64,000 bases of DNA from VXMO01 sp034422835. Lineage in GTDB: Bacteria > Chloroflexota > Dehalococcoidia > UBA6926. Numbering within the stretch: the first letter of the stretch is position 1; each line of letters opens with the position of its first letter. The stretch lies in assembly GCA_034422835.1 (NCBI GenBank), contig DAOUJJ010000011.1, forward strand, positions 12,924 through 76,923. Direction: 5' to 3'. The position numbers were made by a program, and so were the translations under genes. The notes below the pieces were generated by a model. The model was not told the origin of the DNA, ran no database searches, and saw nothing but the letters and a program-made list of their open reading frames with translations. Shown here one piece after another: positions 19,347-27,800 of the stretch.

Positions 19347-20075
19347 GTGGTCGTGTTACCTTTACGACTCTTCCAGGCGCTCGGTTTATTGGTAATCCTT
19401 GCCCTGCCCGCCCTGTTCATCACGACAAACGTCCGAATCGCCTTCCACAGTCAGACCGTCTATACCTACGCCATCGATGCATTTGACGCGCCGGAGCGAA
19501 CAGGCGTCGAACGCGATGAACTCATAAAGGGCACTGCCGGACTCATCGACTATTTCGAGTCGGATGAGGACCTGATCACGACGGAAATCGTCGTCAACGG
19601 AATCAGCGAGCCGCTGTTCACCGAACCGGAGGCCATACACTTCCGGGACGTGCGAGACCTGCTGCAACGCGTCTATTTCGTACAGACCGTGGCGACCGTC
19701 ATCATGCTTGCCGCTTTGATTGCGGCTATCGTCGCCGCGACGCGCGGACGGCGGGAATTAGCCGCACTTGTCTTTCGCCGCATCCGTCAGAGCGCTGTGT
19801 GGACGGTGGTGGCAATCATCGGAATAGGTCTATTTGCCGCGCTGGGCGGATTCAATTTCCTCTTCCTGCAATTCCACCTGCTCAGCTTCTCCAACGACCT
19901 GTGGCGGGGAACGGCGGACGACAGGATGATTCAACTCTTCCCGCAGTTATTCTTCCTGCAGGCCACGCTGCTCATCGGCTTTGCAGCCATTGTTGAGATG
20001 GGGGTGGCATGGGTGGGAGCGACGATGTCCCTACGGGCATTGGAACCGTCGGATGTCCCGGAGGACGGCAGCTAG
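19347..20075 (+). CDS. DUF1461 / TIGR01906 integral membrane protein
   Basis: 242 residues beginning with GTG. Transmembrane segments are at about 8-28, 115-135, 150-172 and 205-228, with a long extracytoplasmic loop (residues 30-110) after the first. The order of a first helix, a loop ending in the HFRDVRDLLQRV block, and three further helices with FNFLFLQFHLLSFSNDLW fits the TIGR01906 family, whose role is unknown. Its 3' end overlaps the convergent lipA by 4 nt. A second GTG two codons later is also possible. Confidence 0.75.
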   Translation: MVVLPLRLFQALGLLVILALPALFITTNVRIAFHSQTVYTYAIDAFDAPERTGVERDELIKGTAGLIDYFESDEDLITTEIVVNGISEPLFTEPEAIHFRDVRDLLQRVYFVQTVATVIMLAALIAAIVAATRGRRELAALVFRRIRQSAVWTVVAIIGIGLFAALGGFNFLFLQFHLLSFSNDLWRGTADDRMIQLFPQLFFLQATLLIGFAAIVEMGVAWVGATMSLRALEPSDVPEDGS

Positions 20076-20950
20076 CGTCCCGCCTGTTCCTCCGCGTGGT
20101 AGGAGCTTCGGACGAGGGGGCCGGACTCCACGTGCTTGAAGCCGCGCGCCATCCCTTCGTCCCGTAGCTCAACGAACTCTTGAGGCGTATAGAACCTGTC
20201 CAGCGGCACATGTGAGGGTGTTGGCCGCAGGTACTGACCGATGGTGAGAATGTCGCATCCAACGCTGACCAGATCATCCATCGTTGACAGGAGTTCCTCG
20301 CGTGTCTCACCCAAGCCGACCATGATGCCGGACTTCGTGCGCATGCCTGCGCGCTTGGCCCGCTCCAGCAGCTCCAGCGACAGCCAATAGTTTCCCCGGG
20401 GCCTCACCGCACGAAACACGGACGGCACACTTTCGATGTTGTGGTTGAGGACATCCGGCGCAGCATCCATCACTGTGCGGAGCGCGTCCCAATTCCCCGC
20501 GAAATCCGGAATGAGCACCTCAACGCCGACACCTGACGCAATGCGCCTCACTGCGCTGATGGTCTGCGCAAAGATGGACGCGCCGCCGTCGGGAAGGTCG
20601 TCACGGTCAACTGACGTGATAACGGCATACGTGATGCCCATGCGGTGGACGGCTTGCGCGACACGCAAGGGCTCAAGCGCATCGACCACGCCGCCCGGGT
20701 CCCCGGTCTTGACGGCGCAGTAACGACAGGCGCGCGTGCATGTATCGCCAAGGATCATGAACGTCGCCGTGCCGCGGTCCCAGCAGTCGCCGATGTTGGG
20801 GCAGCGCGCCTCCTCGCAGACCGTATGAAGCGAATTGCCTTCGACAAGCGCCTTCAACTTGCGATACCGCTCGCTGCCCGGTGCGGGAACCTTGAACCAC
20901 TCCGGCAGGCGGCGTGGGCGCGGAACGGGCTGTTCAACTGTCAAGGTCAT
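20072..20950 (-). CDS. lipA: Lipoyl synthase
   Basis: 292 residues from ATG 20950, with GGTGAG about 6 nt before it; the frame remains open to a TTG at 20992. LipA is a radical-SAM enzyme that inserts two sulfurs into octanoyl groups on lipoyl domains. The auxiliary 4Fe-4S cluster Cys are in CEEARCPNIGDC and the radical-SAM Cys are in CTRACRYC. It ends with the family RSSYHAEEQ motif carrying the conserved Ser. lipB is not adjacent. Confidence 0.95.
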   Translation of the reverse strand: MTLTVEQPVPRPRRLPEWFKVPAPGSERYRKLKALVEGNSLHTVCEEARCPNIGDCWDRGTATFMILGDTCTRACRYCAVKTGDPGGVVDALEPLRVAQAVHRMGITYAVITSVDRDDLPDGGASIFAQTISAVRRIASGVGVEVLIPDFAGNWDALRTVMDAAPDVLNHNIESVPSVFRAVRPRGNYWLSLELLERAKRAGMRTKSGIMVGLGETREELLSTMDDLVSVGCDILTIGQYLRPTPSHVPLDRFYTPQEFVELRDEGMARGFKHVESGPLVRSSYHAEEQAGR

Positions 20951-21014
20951 CGTGCTCACCAGAATACCATCGGCGGCACAAGCTATACTCAATCAGTCCC
21001 CATAGGTACATAAC

Positions 21015-21701
21015 ATGCATGTCGCGTTGTTGACCACCCAGGAGGCGCCGGCCTTTACCGACCTGACGGCCGCATTCGACCGTGAGGTCATCACCTGCAC
21101 GCCACTCACTGAGGAAGACGACCTCGATGAGTTCTCACAGGGCCCGCATGACATCCTGATCATTGACATGGCAGGGTCCCTTGCGCGAGCCGCATCTGTC
21201 CGTGAGATTGCCTCCGCCTGCCACAAGGATGTTTACGTCCCTGTCCTTGGACTGATGCGCCCCGGGCAGCTCCGCGAAATCGAGGCATCGCTGGGACTGG
21301 ATGATTTCGTCCTGGTTCCTGCCGACCCTGGGGAAGTCATCGCCCGCCTTGCCCTGCTTTACGCCCGGCATCGCGCCCGTTCCGCCAACGAGGATGAGAT
21401 AAACGTTGGCGATCTCCGCATCAATCTCGCGCGTTATGAAGTCTGGGTGGGAGTTCGGCAGGTCACACTCACATTCAAGGAGTACGAGCTGCTGCGCATC
21501 CTTGCCTCGCGTCCCGGCCACGTTTTCACGCGCAACACGCTGCTGGACGTGGTATGGGGTTACGACTACTTCGGCGGCACGCGAACCGTGGACGTCCACG
21601 TGCGGCGCTTGCGCAGCAAGATCGAGGACCCCACCCACACCTTCGTTGAAACGGTACGCAACGTGGGGTATCGACTCCGCGCCAACCCTGATTCGCGCTA
21701 G
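21015..21701 (+). CDS. GlnR-like orphan OmpR-family response regulator
   Basis: 228 residues: an N-terminal receiver-like domain (1-115) and a C-terminal winged helix (about 130-225) with TLTFKEYELLRILASRPGHVFTR and GTRTVDVHVRRLRSKIE. The receiver keeps an Asp at position 51 (ILIIDMAG) but lacks the acidic pair that binds Mg2+ near the N-terminus, where the sequence is LLTTQEAP. No histidine kinase is adjacent. This matches actinobacterial GlnR, an atypical regulator of nitrogen genes, and the gene lies directly upstream of glnA. The GlnR role is inferred. Confidence 0.8.
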   Translation: MHVALLTTQEAPAFTDLTAAFDREVITCTPLTEEDDLDEFSQGPHDILIIDMAGSLARAASVREIASACHKDVYVPVLGLMRPGQLREIEASLGLDDFVLVPADPGEVIARLALLYARHRARSANEDEINVGDLRINLARYEVWVGVRQVTLTFKEYELLRILASRPGHVFTRNTLLDVVWGYDYFGGTRTVDVHVRRLRSKIEDPTHTFVETVRNVGYRLRANPDSR

Positions 21702-21725
21702 ACAGCCGCCTGCATTTTGCGGACT

Positions 21726-21741
21726 GTAACACGTTCGTAAC
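21726..21741 (+). promoter_or_regulatory. GlnR/PhoB-type direct-repeat operator upstream of glnA
   Basis: GTAAC-N6-GTAAC is a direct repeat with 11-bp period, matching the half-site and spacing of the actinobacterial GlnR box (gTnAc-N6-GaAAc). It lies between the GlnR-like gene and glnA, 105 nt before the glnA start. Confidence 0.5.
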
Positions 21742-21845
21742 CCAACACCCTGCCCGCGTCAGCATTCTGGTTGTGGGGGCAGGGACTGACCACGCGTCAG
21801 GCTCCCTCCGATGAATTGGCGGAACAACACCGGAAGGAGTTTTTG

Positions 21846-23312
21846 ATGGCAGACTCGACGAGCAACGGGGTGCTGGGAACGTTTTCCTCGCCGGGCGAGG
21901 TAATCTCCTACCTGGCCGAAAACGACATCAAGATGGTCGACCTGCGGTTCACGGACTTGCTGGGGACAACGCAGCACTTCACGATCCCCGCAGCCCTGCT
22001 GGACGAAGGCATGTTCAGAAACGGCACGGGCTTCGACGGCTCAAGCATTCGCGGATTCCAAACAATCGACGAGTCCGACATGCTCGTGGTGCCCGATCCC
22101 GCCGGCGCGTACGTGGACCCGCTGTTGCAGGTCTCGACCCTGGCCGTGATCTGTGACATCCGCGACCCCGTAACAGGGCAGTCCTATTCACGCGACCCGC
22201 GCTACGTGGCGCGCAAGGCGGAGGAGTATCTCAAGAGCACCGGCATCGCGGACACCAGTTTCTGGGGCCCGGAGGCGGAGTTCTTCATCTTCGACAGCGC
22301 CCGCTACGACTACCAGCAGAATGAGGGCTACTTCTTCATCGACTCCAACGAGGGCATCTGGAACTCCGGCATGGAGAGCTTCCTGGACAGCCCCAACCTG
22401 GCCCATCGTCCGCGCAACAAGGGCGGCTACTTCCCCCTCCCCCCCGTCGATACGCAGCAGGATTTGCGGTCTGAGATCATCCTCTCGATGATGGACGCCG
22501 GCCTGAACATCGACAAGCACCACCATGAGGTGGCCACCGCGGGACAGGGCGAGATCGGCCTCCACTACGGGCCGCTGGTGGCCGAGTGCGACGCCATCCA
22601 GATTTACAAGTACATCGTCAAGGAAAAGTCGCGACAGATGGGCAAGACCGCCACGTTCATGCCGAAGCCCATCTTTGGCGACAACGGCACCGGGATGCAC
22701 ACGCACCAGTCCCTCTGGAAGGACGGCGCCACCATCTTCTACGATGCGAACGGCTACGCGCAGACCAGCGAGATCATGCGCTTCTACATCGGCGGGCTGC
22801 TCAAGCACGCCGCCTCCATCCTGGCCTTTGCCGCGCCGACGACGAACTCGTACCGGCGGCTGGTGCCGGGCTATGAGGCGCCCGTGAACCTCGTCTACTC
22901 GCAGCGGAATCGGAGCGCGGCAGTGCGGATTCCGATGTACGAGATGGACACGCCGGCCGCCAAGCGCATTGAGTTCCGCTGCCCGGATCCTCTGGCGAAC
23001 TCCTACCTGGCATTCTCCGCGATGCTGATGGCGGGGCTGGACGGCATCCAGAACCGGATCGACCCGGGCCCGTCCGTGGACCACGACATCTACGAGATGG
23101 AGGGCGAAGAGGCGGCAGCGCTGCCCAACGTCCCCGGCAGCCTTGCTGAAGCCCTGGATGCGCTTGAGGCGGACAACGAGTACCTGCTCAAGGGCGGCGT
23201 CTTCACGCCGGACCTCATCGAGGGCTGGATCTCCTACAAGCGGGAGAACGAGGTGGATCCGATGCGCCTCCGCCCGCACCCCTACGAGTACTTCCTGTAC
23301 TACGACGGCTAA
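21846..23312 (+). CDS. glnA: Glutamine synthetase, type I (long form)
   Basis: 488 residues from ATG 21846 with GGAAGGAG ending 7 nt upstream. GS makes glutamine from glutamate, ammonia and ATP. The grasp domain (GFDGSSIRGF), the glutamate/metal site (GPEAEFFIFD), the HHHEVATAGQGEIG loop, the ATP loop MPKPIFGDNGTGMHTHQS and NRSAAVRIP are all present. Near residue 416 a Tyr lies in DIYEMEGEEAAALP, where GSI-beta enzymes carry the adenylylated Tyr. The C-terminus RPHPYEYFLYYDG is typical. A hairpin and second glnA follow. Confidence 0.96.
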   Translation: MADSTSNGVLGTFSSPGEVISYLAENDIKMVDLRFTDLLGTTQHFTIPAALLDEGMFRNGTGFDGSSIRGFQTIDESDMLVVPDPAGAYVDPLLQVSTLAVICDIRDPVTGQSYSRDPRYVARKAEEYLKSTGIADTSFWGPEAEFFIFDSARYDYQQNEGYFFIDSNEGIWNSGMESFLDSPNLAHRPRNKGGYFPLPPVDTQQDLRSEIILSMMDAGLNIDKHHHEVATAGQGEIGLHYGPLVAECDAIQIYKYIVKEKSRQMGKTATFMPKPIFGDNGTGMHTHQSLWKDGATIFYDANGYAQTSEIMRFYIGGLLKHAASILAFAAPTTNSYRRLVPGYEAPVNLVYSQRNRSAAVRIPMYEMDTPAAKRIEFRCPDPLANSYLAFSAMLMAGLDGIQNRIDPGPSVDHDIYEMEGEEAAALPNVPGSLAEALDALEADNEYLLKGGVFTPDLIEGWISYKRENEVDPMRLRPHPYEYFLYYDG

Positions 23313-23332
23313 ACGGCAACATCCCAAGCACA

Positions 23333-23392
23333 GCGGCGCGCCTGCGGGACTATTCGGCTGATGAGCGGCCGGGTCTCGCAGGTGCTCGCCGC
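23333..23392. repeat. Imperfect hairpin between the two glnA genes
   Basis: GCGGCG (23333-23338) and CCTGCG pair with CGCAGG and CGCCGC further on, giving a long stem with small internal loops. There is no T-tract. It may be an mRNA processing or stabilising structure. Confidence 0.35.
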
Positions 23393-23410
23393 CCCTCGGG
23401 GCGGTAATCC

Positions 23411-23425
23411 GTAACAACGCAGAAC
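23411..23425 (+). promoter_or_regulatory. Possible weaker GlnR-like site upstream of second glnA
   Basis: GTAAC-N6-GAAC lies 40 nt before the second glnA start. The first half-site matches the GlnR box fully and the second only in its first three bases. Confidence 0.3.
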
Positions 23426-23454
23426 GGCCAACCACAAGAAGCCACGGGAAAACG

Positions 23455-24804
23455 GTGGGAACGGTGGCAATACAGGCTGACGAATCGGCTAGAGAATTCG
23501 TGCTCCGAACAGTCAAGGAGCGCAACGTCAAGTTCATCAGGTTGTGGTTCTCGGACATCCTCGGGAACCTCAAGGGGTTCTCATTGAGTCCCGCGCAGCT
23601 TGAGGTCGCGCTTGAGCACGGCATCGGTTTCGATGGCGCGTCCATTGAGGGATTCGCCCGCGTTGACGAGTCGGACATGGTTGCCGTGCCGGACCCCTCC
23701 ACCTTTGCCATCCTGCCATGGCGTCCGGAGCACCCGGGCGTCGCCCGCATCTTCGCGGACATCTACACGCCGGAGGGCGAGCCCTTCGACGGCGACCCGC
23801 GCTATGTCCTCCGCCGCAACCTGCAGCGCGCGCAGGAACTCGGCTACACGTTCTATGTCGGCCCGGAGCTTGAGTACTACTATTTCCGCGCGCCGGACGA
23901 CCCGACGCCACTGGACAACGGCGGCTACTTCGATCAGATGCCGTTGGACGTGGCGTCAGACCTCCGCAGGGAAACGATCCTGACGCTGGAGGAGATGGGG
24001 ATCGAGGCGGAATACAGCCACCATGAGGTCGCGCCCGGGCAGGACGAGATCGTCCTGCGGTACACGGACGCGCTGACGATGGCCGACAACTGCATGACCT
24101 ATCGCCTTGTGGTGCGTGAAATCGCGCGGCAGCACGGCGTCCATGCCACGTTCATGCCGAAACCCATTACCACTGAGAACGGCAGCGGCATGCACACGCA
24201 CCAGTCACTCTTCAGGGGTGAGGCCAACGCCTTCTATTCCCAGGACGACCCGAATAACCTATCCCCGATTGCCCTGAATTTCATCGCGGGACTGCTTGAG
24301 CACGCCCCGGCATTCACCGCCATCACCAACCAGTGGATCAATTCCTACAAACGGCTCGTGCCGGGCTATGAGGCGCCGGTGTACTTGACGTGGGCACACA
24401 GGAACAGATCGGACCTCATCCGCATCCCCCGCGTGCCGCCCGGCAACCCGGAGGCTGCGCGTCTCGAATACCGAGCGCCTGATCCCGCCTGCAACCCGTA
24501 CCTCGCCTTCTCAGTCATGCTCGCCGCCGGCCTTGACGGCATCGAGCGCAATCTGCAGCCGCCGGAGCCCTTGAACGACAATGCCTTTGGCATGTCCGAG
24601 GCGCAGCGGGCCGAGATGGGCATCGGCGAACTGCCGCGAAGCCTCCATGAGGCAATCCTGCTGACAGAGCAGAGCGACCTTGTACGAGGCGCGCTGGGCA
24701 AGCACATCTTTGACAGCTTCATCCGCAACAAGCGGATCGAGTGGGATTCCTTCCGCGCGCACGTGACGGACTTTGAAATCGACCGCTACCTACAGACTTT
24801 GTGA
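23455..24804 (+). CDS. glnA: Glutamine synthetase, type I (short, GSI-alpha-like)
   Basis: 449 residues starting at GTG 23455 (a second in-frame GTG lies three codons later). It has the same motif order as the first copy: GFDGASIEGF, GPELEYYYFR, SHHEVAPGQDEI, MPKPITTENGSGMHTHQS and HRNRSDLIRIP. It is about 40 residues shorter and has no Tyr in an adenylylation-type motif, which points to the GSI-alpha class common in Gram-positive and thermophilic bacteria. The two paralogues are clearly diverged, not a recent duplication. gltB follows at once. Confidence 0.93.
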   Translation: MGTVAIQADESAREFVLRTVKERNVKFIRLWFSDILGNLKGFSLSPAQLEVALEHGIGFDGASIEGFARVDESDMVAVPDPSTFAILPWRPEHPGVARIFADIYTPEGEPFDGDPRYVLRRNLQRAQELGYTFYVGPELEYYYFRAPDDPTPLDNGGYFDQMPLDVASDLRRETILTLEEMGIEAEYSHHEVAPGQDEIVLRYTDALTMADNCMTYRLVVREIARQHGVHATFMPKPITTENGSGMHTHQSLFRGEANAFYSQDDPNNLSPIALNFIAGLLEHAPAFTAITNQWINSYKRLVPGYEAPVYLTWAHRNRSDLIRIPRVPPGNPEAARLEYRAPDPACNPYLAFSVMLAAGLDGIERNLQPPEPLNDNAFGMSEAQRAEMGIGELPRSLHEAILLTEQSDLVRGALGKHIFDSFIRNKRIEWDSFRAHVTDFEIDRYLQTL

Positions 24805-24844
24805 AATTCGTCGCATACCCCGTGAGTTTGAAGGGGGTTTTGTG

Positions 24845-24850
24845 TACAAT
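24845..24850 (+). promoter_or_regulatory. Putative -10 element of gltB (leaderless)
   Basis: TACAAT ends 5 nt before the ATG at 24856. This favours that ATG over the in-frame TTG at 24850, which would overlap the -10. Confidence 0.35.
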
Positions 24851-24855
24851 TGGCT

Positions 24856-27800
24856 ATGGCCTCAATAGAAGCACGTCGATGGCGGCGTCCTGAAGCGCCG
24901 CCCCTATACGATCCCATCCACGAAAAGGATGCTTGCGGAACCGGCTTTATCGCACAGGTTTCCGGCGTCCCGTCGCATGACATCGTCAGGCAGGCAATCA
25001 CTGCCGTCACCAACCTCACGCATCGCGGCGCGGTGTCCGCGGACGCCCGCACGGGCGATGGCGCGGGCATCCTGACACAACTCCCGCGCAAGCTGCTCCT
25101 CCGCGAGTTGGCCTCACAAGGCATTTCCGACGTCTCCGGCGACGACCTCGCCGTCGGCATGGTTTTCTTCACTCCGGCCGACCCTGAGGGCGCGGAACAC
25201 GCCACCAAGACCATCGAGGAAGAAACGTCCCGGCGCGGTCTGCGCTTCCTCATGTGGCGCGACGTGCCGAACGATCCGTCCGTGCTCGGCGAGCAGGCGC
25301 TTGCGACGCTGCCGGACATCCGGCAGGCGATCATTGCTTGTCCACCTGACATGGACAAAGATGCCTTTGAGCGCGCACTGTACCTGGTGCGGCGAGCCGT
25401 CGAGGCAGAGATGACCGGGCGGGGTGATGACGAGTTCTACATCCCGTCCTTTTCGTCACGGACAGTTGTGTACAAGGGTCTGCTTGTCGCCACGCAGTTG
25501 TCGGGCTTCTACAAAGACCTGGATGACCCCGATTTCGAGTCGGCTCTGGCCGTCTTCCACCAGCGCTATTCCACAAACACGTTCCCCAACTGGCAGCTCT
25601 CCCAGCCGTTCCGGTTCCTGGCCCACAATGGCGAGATCAACACGCTGCAGGGCAACCGCAATTGGCTGCGGGCGCGTGAGGCCGACCTCAGTTCAGATGT
25701 GTGGTCGAAGGATGATCTGCGGACCATAACGCCGGTGACAGCGCAGGGAGTCTCCGATTCCGCCTCGCTGGATCACGCATTTGAACTCCTGCAGGTGTCC
25801 GGTCGGAGCCTGCTGCACTCGATGATGATGCTCACGCCGGAGGCGTGGGAGAACATGCCCCACATGGACGAGGACCTGCGCGGGTTCTATCGCTACCACG
25901 CATCCCTGACCGAGCCGTGGGACGGCCCCGCCGCGCTGGCGTGGTCGGACGGTGAAACAGTCGGCGCGTCGCTGGATCGCAACGGCCTGCGCCCTGCCCG
26001 CTACATCATCACGGATGACGGCCTCGTCGTCATGGGCTCAGAGGTCGGCGTTCTGCCGGACATCTCTATTGACCGCATCGTCGAAAAGGGGCGGCTCGGC
26101 CCCGGGCACATGATTGCCGTTGACACGCGCAGCGGCCGAATCATGAAGAACGGCGACATCAAGAGCGAAATCGCTGTGCAGCAGCCGTACCGCGAGTGGG
26201 CGGAGCGGCAGTACATCAAGCTGAACGTGCCCATCCGCGCTATGCAGAACGGCGCGGGGCATCACATCGAGGATGAGATGGAGTTGATGCGCCGCCAAAA
26301 GGCCTTTGGCATGACGGCGGAAGAGCTGCTCATCATCATCAAGCCCATGGTGCAGGAGGGCAAGGACGCCACGTATTCGATGGGCGATGACACGCCGTTG
26401 GCGGTCTTCTCCCGGATGCAGCCTTCCCTGTTCAACTACTTCAAGCAGCGATTCGCCCAGGTGACGAACCCGGCCATCGACCCCATCCGCGAGGCCATCG
26501 TCATGTCCGCCGAGACATACCTCGGGCCGCGCGACAGCATGCTGCGGGAGCGGGAGGAGGCGGCGCATCTGCTTGCTATCCCCGGCCCCGTCATCCGCGA
26601 TCACGAGTTGGACGCCATCCGCGCTGTCGATTCACCGCATCTTTCGTCCGTCACCCTGCCGACAGTCTTTGCCGTTGAGGACGGCCCTGACGCGTTGGAG
26701 CGGGCGATTGACGATCTCTGCGAACAGGCAGTGTCCGCAGTGGACGCGGGGCATTCGATCATCATTCTCTCAGACAGGGCCGTTGACGAGCGGCACGCCC
26801 CCATCCCGATGATGCTGGCGCTCGGGGCAGTCCACCATGACCTCATTCGACGCGGCAAGCGCATGAAGGCGAGCCTTGTCTGTGACACGGGCGCGGCCAG
26901 AGAGGTACACCATTTCGCGGCTCTCATCGGTTACGGCGCTAGCGCCGTCAACCCCTACCTCATCTGGGAGAGCCTGCGTGAACTCTTCGAACGCGGCGAG
27001 TTCAGCGAGGAGGAGGACGAGGACTACACCATCGCCAAGTACCAGGCGTCGGCCAACAAGGGCGTGCTGAAGATCATGTCCAAGATCGGCATCTCGACAG
27101 TTACGTCCTACCATGGCGCCCAGATTTTCGAGGCCATCGGCCTCAGCGACGAGATCGTTGAGAAGTGCTTCGCGGGCACGCCGTCGCAGGTGGGCGGACT
27201 GGGATTCCGCGAGTTGGCGGCGGACGTCCTCGCCCGGCAGGATCGCGCCTTCAACTCGGAACTGACGCCGAAATCCAAGCTGGAAGACCACGGATTCATC
27301 CGCTATCGCAAGAGCGGAGAGTTCCACGCCAACAACCCCATCGTCGTGCGCACGCTCCACAAGGCCGTCCGGTCCGGCGACTACGAGGACTATGTGCCCT
27401 ACCGCGACGCGCTGAACAATCGGCCGGTCTCCTCGCTGCGGGACGTACTGACGTTCAATAAGACGCGTGAGCCGATTTCCATCGACGAGGTGGAGCCAAT
27501 CGAAGAGATCTGGAAACACTTCACGACGGGCGCAATGTCGCTCGGCGCGTTGAGCCCCCCCGCGCACGAGACCCTGGCGATGGCCATGAATCACATCGGC
27601 GGCGCGTCTGACACAGGAGAGGGCGGTGAGGACCCGCGGCGGTTCCGCGGCCTTACGCGCGGCTACAACGCCAACACCAAGATCAAGCAGGTCGCGTCAG
27701 GCCGTTTCGGCGTCACGCCGGAATACCTGGCCATGGCCGAAGAACTTGAGATCAAGATGGCGCAGGGCTCCAAGCCCGGCGAGGGCGGACAACTCCCGGG

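Noticed and set aside
22188..23762. 524-codon antisense frame over glnA
   Set aside because: It is the complement of glnA coding sequence in GC-rich DNA; no start site or homology.
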